A DNA stretch of 64,000 nucleotides, taken from Aristolochia californica. Its lineage: Eukaryota; Streptophyta; Magnoliopsida; Piperales; Aristolochiaceae. The stretch covers positions 25,181,013 through 25,245,012 of the forward strand of contig JARWKL010000007.1 of assembly GCA_029961685.1 (NCBI GenBank). The letters are read 5' to 3'. This document shows, piece after piece, positions 25,615 through 40,140 of this stretch. Position numbers and translations under genes: made by a program. Under the pieces are notes generated by a model. The model did not search any database and had not been told where the DNA came from. It worked only from the letters and a program-made list of their open reading frames with translations. Numbering within the stretch: the first letter of the stretch is position 1; each line of letters begins with the position of its first letter.

Positions 25615-27635
25615 AAGACTTATGGATTGCAATTCAACACTCAGTTAAAAATCCTCCGCAACGCATTTTTCCCGACGATTGCAAAACCTATGATATAAAA
25701 ATGAAAGGTTCTTACAATCTCTAAAAATTACAGACACTCTTTGGAATTATCTCTCTCTACATATGTGCATTGTGCATTTCCGTTTTAGATGTACACATTT
25801 TTCTTAAATCAAAACTTCGAGTTTTTCGCTCTCCCTTCATCCCGTGAATTAAAAAGGCAAATAGATCACAGCAAAATGAAAATTTCAAAGTTGATGTAGG
25901 GAAAAAGTTTAAAACAATAAAAAAAGTAAATGAAGAAAATTTATTCACACACTACAAATGAACACAAAAGTTTTGTTATCCAAGTTTGGGAAATTTCACT
26001 AGTCCAAAACTAATATCTTGGAATTTTACATGAAGGAGATTTTTTCTACACATGTTTTAAAAATGGATATGCATGCAAGAAACATGTTAAAGATTCAAAT
26101 GACCTATGGATCCAAAGCTTTTAAAGAGAATAACAAACACTCATTAAATTCTCAGGTGAACGTGCGGTGGGATATTTGCCCGAGTCAAACAAGCTATTAT
26201 TTTGCCCATAATCAAAAAATTGAGCTAACAATTAAAGGTGATTGTAAACTGATTTGTCATGCGTAATGGGCTATATTTTTGTAAGAAATGACATATGGAT
26301 TTGAAGTCAACACTCAATTAAAAATTGCCCGCCTCCCCCATTTCCCAACGATTGCCAAACCTTAGATATAAAAACGAAAGAGTGTATACGATCGCTAAAA
26401 CATACAGACACTCTTTGGAAATATCTCTCTCTACATTTGTGCATTGTGCATTTCCATTTTAGATGTACACTTTTTTCTTAAATCAGAATTTTGAGTTTTC
26501 GCCCCCCCCTTCATCCTGTAAACAAAAAAGGCAAAAAAGATCACCACAAAATAAAATTTTTATAGTTGCTGTGTGGAAAATATTTAAAATAATAACTACT
26601 GTAAATAAAAAATATCTATTCACACACCACAAATGAACACAAGAGTTTTGTTATCCAAGTTTGGGAAATTCCATTAGTCCAACCCTATTAAGCTTGGAAT
26701 TTTACATGAAGGAGAGTTTTTCTACACATGTTTTTAAAATGGATATGCATGCTTGAAACATGTTAAAGATTCAAATGACCTATGGATCCAAAGCTTTTAA
26801 AGAGAATAACAAACACTCATCAAATTCTCAAGTGACCGTGCGGTGGGATATTTACCCGAGTCTAAAGTGTCATTATTTTCCCCATTTTCAAAAATTATGT
26901 CAAACAATCATAGATGATTATAAGTGATTTATCATGCGTAACGGGCTATATTTTTGTCTGAAATGACTTATGGATTGCAAATCAACACTCAGTTAAAAAT
27001 CCTCTGCCACCAATTTTTTCGACGATTGCAAAACCTGAGATATAAAAACTTTAAAAAGCTTACAATCCCTAAAAATTACAGACACACTTATAAATTATCT
27101 CTCCCTACAATTGTGCATTGTGCTTTTCCATTTTAGATCTACACTTTTTTCTTAAATCAAAACTCTGACTTTTCGCTCTCCCTTCATCCCGAAAACAAAC
27201 AAGGAAAAAAGCTTACAACAAAATGAAAAATTTATCGTTGATGTATGGAAAAAATTTTAAACAATAACAAATATAAATAAAGAAAATTTATTCACCCAAC
27301 ACAAATGAACACAAAAGTTTTGTTATCCAATTTTGGGAAATTCCACTAGTTTAAACCTAATAGCTTGGAATTTTGCAAGAAAGTGATTTCATCCACACAT
27401 GTTGTAAAAATGGATATGCAAGTTTGAAAAATGTTAAAGATGCAAATGAGCTATGGATGTAAATCTTTTAAAGAGAATAACAAATGCTCATTAAATTCTC
27501 AAGTGAACTTGCGGTGGGATATTTACCCGAGTCAAACATACCATTATTTTGCCCATTTGCAAAAAGCTGACATAATTAATCATAGATGATTGTAATGTGA
27601 TTTATCATGTGTAACAGGCTATATATTTGTATGAA
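25615..27635 (+). repeat. Trimer C-A-B
   Basis: Units are C at 25615, A at 26288 and B at 26963, all of normal length with normal class markers. Confidence 0.94.
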
Positions 27636-30328
27636 ATGACTTATGGATTGCAATTCAACACTCAGTTAAAAATCCTCCGCAACCCATTTTTCCCGACGAT
27701 GGCAAAACCCGAGATATAAAAACAAAAAGGAGCTTACAATCCCTAAAAATTACAGACACTCTTTGGAATTATCTCTCTCTACATATGTGCATTGTGCATT
27801 TCCGTTTTAGATGTACACATTTTTCTTTAATGAAAACTTCGAGTTTTTCCCTCTCCCTTCATCCTGTAGACAAAAAAGGCAAATAGATCACAGCAAAATG
27901 AAAATTTCATAGTTGATGTACGGAAAATGTTTAAATCAATAAAAAATGTAAACGAAGAAAATTTATTCACACACCACAAATGAACACAAAAGTTTTGTTA
28001 TCAGAGTTTGGGAAATTCCACTAGTCCAAAACTAATATCTTCAAATTTTGCATGAAGGAGATTTTTTCTACACATATTTTAAAAATGGATATGCATGCCA
28101 GAAATATGTTTAAGATTCAAATGACCTACGGATCCAAAGATTTTAAAGAGAATAAATAACACTCATTAAATTCACAAGTGAACGTGCGGTGGGATATTTG
28201 CCCGAGTCAAACAAGCTATTATTTTGCCCATATTCAAAAAGTTGAGCTGACAATCATAGATGATTGTAAAGTGATTTGTCATGCGTAATGGGCTATATTT
28301 TTGTAAGAAATGACTTATGGATTTGAAGTCAACACTCAGTTAAAAATCGCCCGCCTCCCCCGTTTCCCGACGATTGCAAAACCTTCGATATGAAAACAAT
28401 AAAGTGCATACGATCCCTAAAACATATAGACACCCTTTAGAAATATCACTCTCTACATTTGTGCATTGTGCATTTCCATTTTAGATGTACACATTTTTCT
28501 TAAACCAGAACTTTGAGTTTTCGCTCCCCCTTCGTCCCGTAAACAAAAAAGGCAAAAAAGATCACAACAAAATAAAAATTTTATAGCTGATTAGTGAAAA
28601 ATATTTGAAATAATAACTAATGTAAATAAAAAATATCTATTCACACACCATTGAACTCAAAAGTTTCTTATCCAAGTTTGGGAAATTCCAATAGTCCAAC
28701 CCTATTAAGCTTGGAATTTTACATGAAGGAGATTTTTTCTACACATGTTTTAAAAATGGATATGCATGCTTGAAACATGTTAAAGATTCAAGTGACCTAT
28801 GGATCCAAAGCTTTTAAAGAGAATAACAAACGCTCATTAAATTCTCAAGTGAACGTGCGGTGGGATATTTACCCGAGTCTAACAAGTCATTATTTTGCCC
28901 ATTTTCAAAAATTTGATCTAACAAACATAGATGATTTTAAAGTGATTTATCATGCATAACGGGTTATATTTTTGTATGAAATGTCTTATGGATTGCAATT
29001 CAAAACTCAGTTAAAAATCCTCTACCACCGATTTTTCCCGACGATTGCAAAACCTGAGATATAAAAACTAAAAAGAGCTTACAATCCCTAAAAATTATAG
29101 ACACTCTTTGGAATTATCTCTCCCTAAAATTGTGCATTGTGCTTTTCCATTTTAGATGTACACTCTTTTCTTAAATCAAAACTTTGACTTTTCGTTCTCC
29201 CTTCATCCCAAAAACAAACAAGGCAAAAAGCTTACAACAAAATGAAAATTTTATAGTTGATGTATGGAAAAAATTTAAAACAATAACAAATATAAATAAA
29301 GAAAATTTATTCACCCAACACAAATGAACAAAAACTTTTGTTATCCAATTTTGGGAAATTCCACTAGTTTAACCCTAATAGGTTGGAATTTTGGAAGAAA
29401 CATATTTCCTCCACACATGTTTTAAAAATGGATATGCATGTTTCAAACATGTTAAAGATGAAAATGAGCTATGGATTCAAAGCTTTTAAAGAGAATAACA
29501 AACGCTCATTAAATTCTCTAGAGAACTTGCGGTGGGATATTTACCCGAGTCAAACATGCCATTTTTTTGCCCATTTGCAAAAAGCTGACATAATTAATCA
29601 TAAATGTTTGTAAAGGGATTTATCATGCGTAACGGGCTGTATTTTTGTATGAAATGACTTATGGATTGCAACTCAACACTCAGAAAAAAATTCTCTGCCA
29701 CCAATTTTTCCCGACGATTGCAAAACCTGAGATATAAAAACTAAAAAGAGCTTACAATCCCTAAAAATTACAGACACTCTTTGGAATTATCTCTCCCTAC
29801 AATTGTGCATTGTGCTTTTCCTTTTTAGATGTACACTGTTTTCTTAAATCAAAACTTTGACTTTTCGCTCTCCCTTCACCCCAAAAACAAACAAGGCAAA
29901 AAGCATAAAACAAAATGAAAATTTTATACTTGATGTATGGAAAAAATTTAAAACAACAACAAATATATATAAAGAAAATTTATTCACCCACCACAAATGA
30001 ACTCAAAAGTTTTGTGATCCAATTTTGGGAAATTCCACTACTTTAACCCTAATAGCTTGGAATTTTGCCAGAAAATAGATTTCATCCACACATATTTTTG
30101 AAATGGATATGCATGTTTGAAACATGTTAAAGCTGCAAATGACCTATGGATCCAAATCTTTTAAAGAGAATAACAAACGCTCATTAAATTCTCAAGTGAA
30201 CATGCGGTGGGATATTTACCCGAGTCAAACATGCCATTATTTTGCCCATTTGCAAAAAGCTGACATAATTAATCATAGATGATTGTAATGTGATTTATCA
30301 TGCGTAACGGGCTATATTTTTGTATGAA
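27636..30328 (+). repeat. Tetramer C-A-B-B
   Basis: Units are C at 27636, A at 28310, B at 28981 and B at 29654. The first B keeps AAAAGCTGACATAATTAATC, but its last 40 bases are A-like (GTAAAGGGATTT), so the switch lies near 29605. Confidence 0.9.
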
Positions 30329-32354
30329 ATGACTTATGGATTGCAATTCAACACTAAGTCAAAAATCCTCCGCAACCCATTTTTCCCGACGATTGCAAAA
30401 CCTGAGATAGAAAAACGAAAAGGTGCTTACAATCCCTAAAAAGTACAGACACTCTTTGGAATTATCTCTCTCTACATATGTGCATTGTGCATTTCCGTTT
30501 TAGATGTACACATTTTTCTTAAATCAAAACTTCGAGTTTTTCGATCTCCCTTCATCCAGTAAAAAAAAAGGCAAATAGATCACAGCAAAATGAAAATTTC
30601 ATAGTTGATGTACGGAAAAAGTTTAAAACAATAAAAAAAGTAAATGAAGAAAATTTATTCACACACCACAAATGAGCACAAAAGTTTTGTCATCCAAGTT
30701 TGGGAAATTCCACTAGTCCAAAACTAATATCTTGTAATTTTACATGAAGGAGATTTTTTCTACACATGTTTTAAAAAGGGATATGCATGCCAGAAACATG
30801 TTAAAGATTCAAATGACCTATGGATCCAAAGCTTTCAAAGAGAATAACAAATGCTCATTAAACTCTCAAGTGAACGTGCAGTAGGATATTTTCCCGAGTC
30901 AAACAAGCCATTACCGTTATTTTGCCCATATTCAAACAGTTGAGCTAACAATCATAGATGATTGTAAAGTGATTTGTCATTCGTAACGGGCTATATTTTT
31001 TTAAGAAATGACTTATGGATTTGAAGTCAACACTCAGTTAAAAATCGCCCGCCTCCCCCATTTCCCGACGATTGCAAAACCTTAGATATAAAAATGAAAA
31101 AGTGCATACGATCCCTAAAACATACAGACACTCTTTGGAAATATCTCTCTCTACATTTGTGCATTGTGCAATTCTATTTTAGATGTACAATTTTTTCTTA
31201 AATCAAAACTTTGAGTTTTCACTCCCCCTTCATCCCATAAACAAAAAAGGCAAAAAAGATCACAACAAAATAAAATTTTATAGTTGATGTGTGGAAAATA
31301 TTAAAAATAATAACTAATGTAAATAAAAAATATCTATTCACACACCACAAAAGAACACAAAAGTTTTGTTATCCAAGTTTGGGAAATTCCATTAGTCCAA
31401 ACCTATTAAGCATGGAATTTTACATGAGGAGATTTTTTATACACATGTTTTAAAAATGGATATGCATACTTGAAACATGTTTAAGATTCAAATGACCTAT
31501 AGATCCAAAGCTTTTAAAGAGAATAACAAACGGTCATTAAATTCTCAAGTGAACATGCGGTGGGATATTTACCCGAGTCTAACAAGTCATTATTTTTCCC
31601 ATTTTCAAAAATTTGATCTAACAATCATAGATGATTGTAAAGTGATTTATAATGCGTAACGGGCTATATTTTTGTGTGAAATGACTTATGGATTGCAATT
31701 CAACACTCAGTTAAAAATCCTCTGCCACCAATTTTTCCCGACGATTGCGAAACCTGAGACATAAAAACTAAAAAGAGCTTACAATCCAAAAACATTACAG
31801 ACACTCCTTGGAATTATCTCTCCCTACAATTGTGCATTGTGCTTTTCCATTTTAGATGTACACTCTTTTCTTAAATCAAAACTTTGACTTTTCGCTCTCC
31901 CTTCATCCCGAAAACAAACAAGACAAAAAGCTTACAACAAAATGAAAATTTTATAGTTGATATATGGAAAAAATTTAAAACAATAACAAATATAAATATA
32001 AAAAATTTAATAACCCAGCACAAATGAACACAAAAGTTTTGTTATCCAATTTTGGGAAATTACACTAGTTTAACCCTAATAGCTTGTAATTTTGCAAGAA
32101 AGAGATTTCATCCATACATGTTTTAAAAATGGATATGCATGTTTGAAACATGTTAAAGATGCAAATGAGCTATGGATGCAAAGCTTTTAAAGAGAATAAC
32201 AAACGCTAATTAAATTCTCAAGTGAACTTGCGGTAGGATATTTACCCGAGTCAAACATGCCATTAGTTTGCTCATTTGCAAAAAGCTGACAGAATTAATC
32301 ATAGATGATTGTAATGTCATTTATCATGCGTAACGGGATATATTTTTGTATGAA
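30329..32354 (+). repeat. Trimer C-A-B
   Basis: Units are C at 30329 (679 bp), A at 31008 and B at 31681. The C unit has a 6-base insertion in its tail (CATTACCGTTATTTT near 30908). Confidence 0.94.
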
Positions 32355-35043
32355 ATGACTTATGGATTGCAATTCAACACTCAGTTAAAAATCCTCCGCA
32401 ACCCATTTTTCCCGACGATTGCAAAACCTGAGATATAAAAACGAAAAGGTGCTTACAATCCCTAAAAATTACAAACACTCTTTGGAATTATCTCTCTCTA
32501 CAAATGTGCATTATGCTTTTCCGTTTTAGATGTACACATTTTTCTTAAATCAAAACTTCGAGTTTTTCGCTCTCCCTTCATCCCGTAAACAAAAAAGGCA
32601 AATAGATCACAGCAAAATGAAAATTTCATAGTTGATGTACGGAAACAATTAAAACAATAAAAAAATAAAATGAAGAAAATTTATTCACACACCACAAATG
32701 AACACAAAAGTTTTGTTATCCAAGTTTGGGAAATTCCACCAGTCCAAAACTATTATCTTGGAATTTTACATGAAGCAGATTTTTGCTACACATGTTTTAA
32801 AAATGGATATGCATGCCAAAAATATCTTCAAGATTCAAATGACCTCGGGATCCGAAACTTTTAAAGAGAATAACAAACGCTCATTAAATTCGCAAGTGAA
32901 CGTGCGGTGAGATATTTGCCCGAGTCAAACAAGCCATTATTTTGCCCATATTCAAAAAGTTGAGCTAACAATCATAGATGATTCTAAAGTTATTTGTCAT
33001 GCAAAACGGGCTATATTTTTTGTAAGAAATGACTTATGGATTTGAAGTCAGCACTCAGTTAAAAATCACCCGCATCCCTCGTTTCCCGACAATGGCAAAA
33101 CCTTAGATATAAAAATGAAAAAATGCATACGATCCCTAAAACATACAGACACTCTTTGGAAATATCTCTCTCTACATTTGTGCATTGTGCATTTCCATTT
33201 TAGATGTACACTTTGTTCTTTGATCAGAACTTTTAGTTTTCGCTTCCCCTTCATCCCATAAACACAAAAGGCAAACAAAATCACAACAAAATAAAAATTT
33301 TATAGTTGATGTGTGACAACTATTTAAAATAATAACCAATGTACATAAAAAAAATCTATTCACACACCACAAATGAACACAAAAGTTTTGTTATCCAAGT
33401 TTGGGAAATTCCTTTAGTCCAACCCTATTAAGCTTGGAATTTTACATGAAGGAGATTTTTTCTACACATGTTTTAAAAATGGATATGCATGGTTAAAACA
33501 TGTTAAAGATTCAAATGACCTATGGATCCAAAGCTTTTAATGAGAATAACAAACGCTCATTAAATTCTCAAGTGAACGTGCGGTGGGATATTTACCCAAA
33601 TCTAACAAGTCAATATTTTGCCCATTTTCAAAAATTTCATCTAACAATCATAGATGATTGTAAAGTGATTTATCATGCATAACGGGCTATATTTTTGTAT
33701 GAAATCACTTATGGATTACAATTCAACTCTCAGTTAAAAATCATCTGCCACCAAATTTTCCCAAAAATTGCAAAACCTGAGATATAAAAACTAAAAAGAG
33801 CTTACAATCCCTAAAAATTACAGACACTTTTTGGAATTATCTCTCCCTACAATTGTGCATTGTGCTTTTCCATTTTAGATGTACACTCTTTTCTTAAATC
33901 AAAACTTTGACTTTTCGCTCTCCCTTCATCCCGAAAACAAACAAGGCAAAAAGCTTACAACAAAATGAAAATTTTATAGTTGATGTATGGAAAAAATTTA
34001 AAACAATAACAAATATAAATAAAGAAATTTTATTCATCCAACACAAATGAACACAAAATTTTTGTTATCCAATTTTCGGAAATTCAACTAGTTCAACCCT
34101 AATAGCTTGGAATTTTGCAAGAAAGAGATTTCGTCCACACATATTTTAAAAATGGATATTCATGTTTGAAACATGTTAAAGATGCAAATGATGCAAAGCT
34201 TTTAAAGAGGATAACAAATGCTCATTAAATTCTCAAGTGAACTTGCGGTGGGATATTTACCCGAGTCAAACATGCCATTATTTTGCCCATTTGAAAAAAG
34301 CTGACATAATTAATCATAGATGATTGTAAAGTGATTTATCACGCGTAACGGGCTATATTTTTGTATGAAATGACTTATGGATTTCAATTCAACACTCAGT
34401 TAAAAATCTTCTGCCACCAATTTTTCCTGACGATTGCAAAACCTGAGATATAAAAACTTAAAAGGGGTTACAATCCCTAAAAAATACAGACACTCTTTGG
34501 AATTATCTCTCCCTAAAATTGTGCATAGTGCTTTTCCATTTTTGATGTACACACTTTTCTTAAATCAAAACTTGGACTTTTCGCTCTCCCTTCATCCCGA
34601 AAACAAACAAGGCAAAAAGTTTACAACAAAATGAAAATTTTATAGTTGATGTATGGAAAAAATTTAAAATAATAACAAATATAAATAAATAAAATTTATT
34701 CACCCAACACAAATGAACACAAAAGTTTTATTATCCAATTTTTGGAAATTCCACTAGTTTAACCCGAATAGCTTGGAATTTTGCAAGAAAGATATTTCAT
34801 CCAGACATGTTTTAAAAATGGATATGCAAGTTTGAAACATGTTAAAGATGCAAATGAGCTATGGATGTAAAGCTTTTAAAGAGAATAACATACGCTCATT
34901 AAATTCTCAAGTGAACTTGCGGTGGGATATTTACCCGAGTCAAACATGCCATTATTTTGCCCATTTGCAAAAAGCTGACATAATTAATCATAGACGATTG
35001 TAATGTGATTTATCATGCGTAACGGGCTATATTTTTGTATGAA
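32355..35043 (+). repeat. Tetramer C-A-B-B
   Basis: Units are C at 32355, A at 33029, B at 33704 and B at 34370. The first B is 666 bp (GAGCTATGG lost near 34191) and has an A-like last 45 bases (GATTGTAAAGTG), as in the other B-B pair ending at 30328. Confidence 0.9.
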
Positions 35044-37061
35044 ATGACTTATGGATTGCAATTCAACACTCAGTTAAAAATCCACCGCAACCCATTTTTC
35101 CCGACGATTGCAAAACCTGAGATATAAAAATGAAATGGTGCTTACAATCCCTAAAAATTATAGACACTCTTTGGAATTATATCTCTCTACATATGTGCAT
35201 TGTGCATTTCCGTTGTAGATGTACACATTTTTCTTAAATCAAAACTTCGAGTTTTTCGCTCTCCCTTCATCCCGTAAACAAAAAAGGCAAATAGATCACA
35301 GCAAAATGAAAATTTCATAGTTGGTGTACGGAAAAAGTTAAAAACAATAAAAAAAGTAAATGAAGAAAATTTATTCTCACACCAGAAATGAACACAAAAG
35401 TTTTGTTATCCAAGTTTGGCAAATTCCACTAGTCCAAAACTAATATCTTGGAATTTTACATGAAGGAGATTTTTTCTACGCATTTTTTAAAAATGGATAT
35501 GCATGCCAGAAACATGTTAAAGATTCAAATGACCTATGGATCCAAAGCTTTTAAACAGAATAACAAACGCTCATTCAATTCTCAAGTGAACGTGCGGTGG
35601 GATATTTGCCCGAGTCAAACAAGCCATTCTTTTGCCCCTATTAAAAAATGTTGAGCTAACAATCATAGATGATTGTAAAGTGATTTGTCATGCGTAACGG
35701 GCTATATTTTTGTAAGAAATGACTTATGGATTCGAAGTCACCACTCAGTTAAAAATCGCCCGCCTCCCCCGTTTCCCGACAATTGCAAAACCTTAGATAT
35801 AAAAATGAAAGAGTGCATACGATGCCTAAAACATACAGACACTCTTCGGAAATATTTCTCTCTACATTTGTGGATTGTGCATTTCGATTTTAGAAGTACA
35901 TTTTTTTCTTAAATCAGAACTTTGAGTTTTTCTCCTTCTTTATCCCGTAAACAAAAAAGCCAAAAAAGCACACAACAAAATAAAAATGTTAGAGTTGATG
36001 TGTTGAAAATATTTAAATTAATAACTAATGTAAATAAAAAATATCTATTCACACACCACAAATGAACACAAAAGTTTTGTTATCCAAGTTTGGGAAATTC
36101 CATTAGTCCAACCCTATTAAGCTTGGATTTTTACATGAAGGAGATTTTTTCTACACAAGTTTTAAAAATGGAAATGCATGCTTGAAACATGTTAAAGATT
36201 CAAATAACCTATGGATCCAAAGCTTTTAAAGAGAATAACAAACGCTCATTAAATTCTCAACTGAATTGGGGATATTTACCCGAGTCTAACAAGACATTAT
36301 TTTGCCCATTTAAAAAAATTTGATCTTACAATCATAGATGATTGTAAAGTGATTTATCATGCGTAAGGGGCTATATTTTTGTATGAAATGACTTATGGAT
36401 TGCAATTTAACACTCAGGTAAAAATCCTCTGCCACCAATTTTTCCCGACGATTGCAAAACCGGAGATATAAAAACTAAAAAGACTTTACAATCCCTAAAA
36501 ATTACAGACACTCTTTGGAATTATCTCTCCCAACAATTGTGCATTGTGCTTCTCCTTTTTAGATGTCCACTTTTTTCTTAATTCAAAACTTTGACTTTTC
36601 GCTCTCCCTTAACCCCGAAAACAAACAAGGCAAAAAGCTTACAACAAAATGAAAATTTTATAGTTGATGTATGGAAGAAATTTAAAACAATAACAGATAT
36701 AAATAAAGAAAATTGATTCACCCAACACATATGAACACAACAGTTTTGTTATCCAATTTTGGGAAATTCCACTAGTTTAACCCTAATAGCTTTGAATTTT
36801 GCAAGAAAGAGATTTCGTCCACACATGTTTTAAAAATGGATATCCATGTTTGAAACATGTTAAAGATACAAATGAGCTATAGATTCAAAACTTTTAAAGA
36901 GAATAACAAACACTCATTAAATTCTCAAGTGAACTTGCGGCGGGATATTTACCCGAGTCAAACATGCTATTATTTTGCCCATTTGCAAAAAGCTGACATA
37001 ATTAATCATAGATGATTGTAATTTGATTTATCTTGTGTAACGGGCTATATTTTTGTATGAA
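35044..37061 (+). repeat. Trimer C-A-B
   Basis: Units are C at 35044, A at 35719 and B at 36388. The A unit is 669 bp, with CTGAATTGGGGATATT in place of the usual GTGAACGTGCGGTGGG near 36262. The B tail has TTTATCTTGTGTAACGG, a variant shared with B units at 38412 and 41491. Confidence 0.94.
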
Positions 37062-39086
37062 ATAACTTATGGATTGCAATTCAACACTCAGTCAAAAATT
37101 CTCCGCAACCCATTTTTCCCGACGATTGCAGAACCTGAGATATAAAAACGAAAAAGGAGCTTACAATCCCTAAAAATTACAGACACTCTTTGGAATTATC
37201 TCTCTCTACATATGTGCATTGTGCATTTCCGTTTTAGATGTACACATTTTTCTTAAATCAAAACTTCGAGTTTTTCGCTCTCCCTTCATCCCGTAAACAA
37301 AAAAGGCAAATAGATCACAGCAAAATGAAAATTTCATAGTTGATGTACGGAAAAATTTATAAACAATACAAAAAGTAAATGAAGAAAATTTATTCACACA
37401 CCACAAATGAACACAAAAGTTTTGTTATCCAAGTTTGGGAAATTCCTCTAGTCCAAAACTAATATCTTGGAATTTTACATGAAGGAGATTTTTTCTACAC
37501 ATGTTTTAAAAATGGATATGCATGCCAAAAACATGTTAAAGATTCAAATGACCTATGGATCCAAAGCTTTTAAAGCGAATAACAAACGCTCAATAAATTC
37601 TCAAGTGAACGTGCGATGGGATATTTGCCTGAGTCAAACAAGCCATTATTTTGCCCATATTCAAAAATTTGCGCTAGCAATCATAGATGATTGTAAAGTG
37701 ATTTGTCATGCGTAACGGGCTATATTTTTGTAAGAAATGACTTATGGATTTGAAGTCAACACGCCGTTAAAAATCGCCCGCCTTCCTCGTTTCCCGACGA
37801 TTGCAAAACCTTAGATATAAAAATGAAAGTGTGATTACGATCCCTAAAATATACAGACACTCTTTGGAAATATCTCTCTCTACATTTGGGCATTGTGCAT
37901 TTCCATTTTAGATGTACACTTTTTTCTTAAATCAGAACTTTGAGTTTTCGCTCCCCCGTCATCCCGTAAACAAAAAAGGCAAAAAAGATCACAACAAAAT
38001 AAAAATTTTATACTTGATGTGTGGAAAATATTTAAAATAATTACTAATGTAAATAAAAAATATCTATTAACACACCAAAAATGAACACCAAAGTTTTGTT
38101 ATCCAAGTTTGGGAAATTCCATTAGTCCAACCCTATTAAGCTTGGAATTTAACATGAAGGAGATTTTTTCTACACATGTTTTAAAAATGGATATGCATGC
38201 TTGAAACATGTTAAAGATTAAAATGACCTATGGATCCAAAGCTTTTAAAGAGAATAACAAATGCTCATTAAATTCTCAAGTGAACATGCGGTGGGATATT
38301 TACCCGAGTTTAACAAGTCATTATTTTGCGTATTTTCAAAAATATGATCTAACAATCATAGATGATTGTAAACTGATTTATCATGCATAACGGGCTATAT
38401 TTTTGTATGAAATGACTTATGGATTGCAATTCAGCACTCAGTTAAAAATCCTCTGCCACCAATTTTTCCCGACGATTACAAAACCTGAGATATAAAAACT
38501 AAAAAGAGCTTACAATCCCTAAAAATTATAGACACTCTTTGGAATTATCTCTCCCTACAATTGTGCACTGTGCTTTTCCATTATAGATGTATAGTGTTTT
38601 TCTTAAATCAAAACTTTGACTTTTCGCTCTCCCTTCATCCTGAAAACATATAAGGCAAAAAGCTTACAACAAAATGAAAATTTTATAGTTGATGTATGGA
38701 AGAAATTTTAAAAAATAACAGATATAAATAAAGAAAATTTATTCACCCAACACAAATGAACACAAAAGTTTTGTTATCCAATTTTGGGAAATTCCACTAG
38801 TTTAACCCTAATAGCTTGGAATTTTGCAAGAAAGAGATTTCATCCACACATGTTTTAAAAATGGATATGCATGTTTGAAACATGTTGAAGATACAAATGA
38901 GCTATGGATTCAAAGCTTTTAAAGAGAATAACAAACGCTCATTAAATTCTCAAGTGAACTTGCGGTGGGATATTTACCCGAGTTAAACATGCCATTATTT
39001 TGTCCATTTGCAAAAAGCTGACATAATTAATCATAGTTGATTGTAATGTGATTTATCTTGTGTAACGGGCTATATTTTTGTATGAA
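37062..39086 (+). repeat. Trimer C-A-B
   Basis: Units are C at 37062, A at 37737 and B at 38412. The B unit carries private variants (GTGCACTGTGC, GATGTATAG, CATGTTGAAGATACAAATG) that recur in the B unit at 41491. Confidence 0.94.
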
Positions 39087-40140
39087 ATGACTTATGGATT
39101 GCAATTCAACACTCAGTTAAAAATCCTCCGCAACCCATTTTTCCCGTCGATTGCAGAACCTGAGATATAAAAACGGAAACGTGCTTACAATCTCTAAAAA
39201 TTACCGACACACTTTGGAATTATCTCTCTCTACATATGTGCATTGTGCATTTCCATTTTAGATGTACACATTTTTCTTAAATCAAAACTTCGAGCTTTTC
39301 GCTCTCCCTTCATCCCGTAAATAAAAAAGGCAAATAAATCACAGCAAAATGAAAATTTCATAGTTGATGTATGGAAAAAGTTTGAAACAATAAAAAAAGT
39401 AAATGAAGAAAATTTATTCACACACCACAAATGAACACAAAAGTTTTGTTATCCAAGTTTTTTTATGAAATGACTTATGGATTGCAATTCAACACTTAGT
39501 TAAAAATCCTCTACCAATTTTTCCCGACGATTGCAAAACCTGAGATATAAAAGCTGAAAAGAGCTTACAATACCTAAAAATTATAGAAACTCTTTGTAAT
39601 TATCTCACCCTACAATTCTGCATTGTTCTTTTGCATTTTAGATGCACACTTTTTTCTTAAATCAAAACTATGACTTTTCGCTCTCCCTTCTTCCTGAAAA
39701 CAAACAAGGCAAAAAGCTTACAACAAAATGAAAATTTTATAGTTGATGTATGGAAAAAATTTAAAACAATAACAAATATAAATAAAGAAAATTTATTCAC
39801 CCAACACAAATGGACACAAAAGTTTTGTTATCCAATTGTCGGAAATTCCACTAGTTTAACCCTAATAGCTTGGAATTTTGCAAGAAAGAGATTTCATCCA
39901 CACACGTTTTAAAAATGGATATGCATGTTTGAAACATGTTAAAGATGCAAATGAGCTATGGATGCAAAGCTTTTAAAGAGAATAACAAACGCTCATTAAA
40001 TTCTCAAGTAAACTTGCGGTGGGATATTTACCCCAGTCAAACATGCCATTATTTTGCCCATTTGCAAAAAGATGACATAATTAATCATAGATGATTTTAA
40101 TGTGATTTATCATGCGTAATGGGTTATATTTTTCTATGAA
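39087..40140 (+). repeat. Truncated C unit joined to B
   Basis: The C unit starting at 39087 stops at about 39456, after TTATCCAAGTTT, and runs directly into the boundary block of a B unit (start 39470). By comparison with 41491-45534, about 290 bp of C plus a complete A unit are missing here. Confidence 0.92.

Noticed and set aside
37206..37406. Minus-strand open frame of about 66 codons recurring in A, B and C units (for example 9687, 10362, 40285, 46350, 49045, 61617)
   Set aside because: Same reasoning: strict one-per-unit periodicity, frequent frame breaks, low-complexity Phe/Ser/Lys-rich composition from A+T-rich DNA, and overlap with open frames on the other strand.
37062..37736. Smaller internal period (for example about 168 bp) within the 674-bp unit
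   Set aside because: Apart from short echoes such as TGTGCATTGTGCATT, I found no consistent internal repetition by eye. A self dot plot of one unit would settle it.
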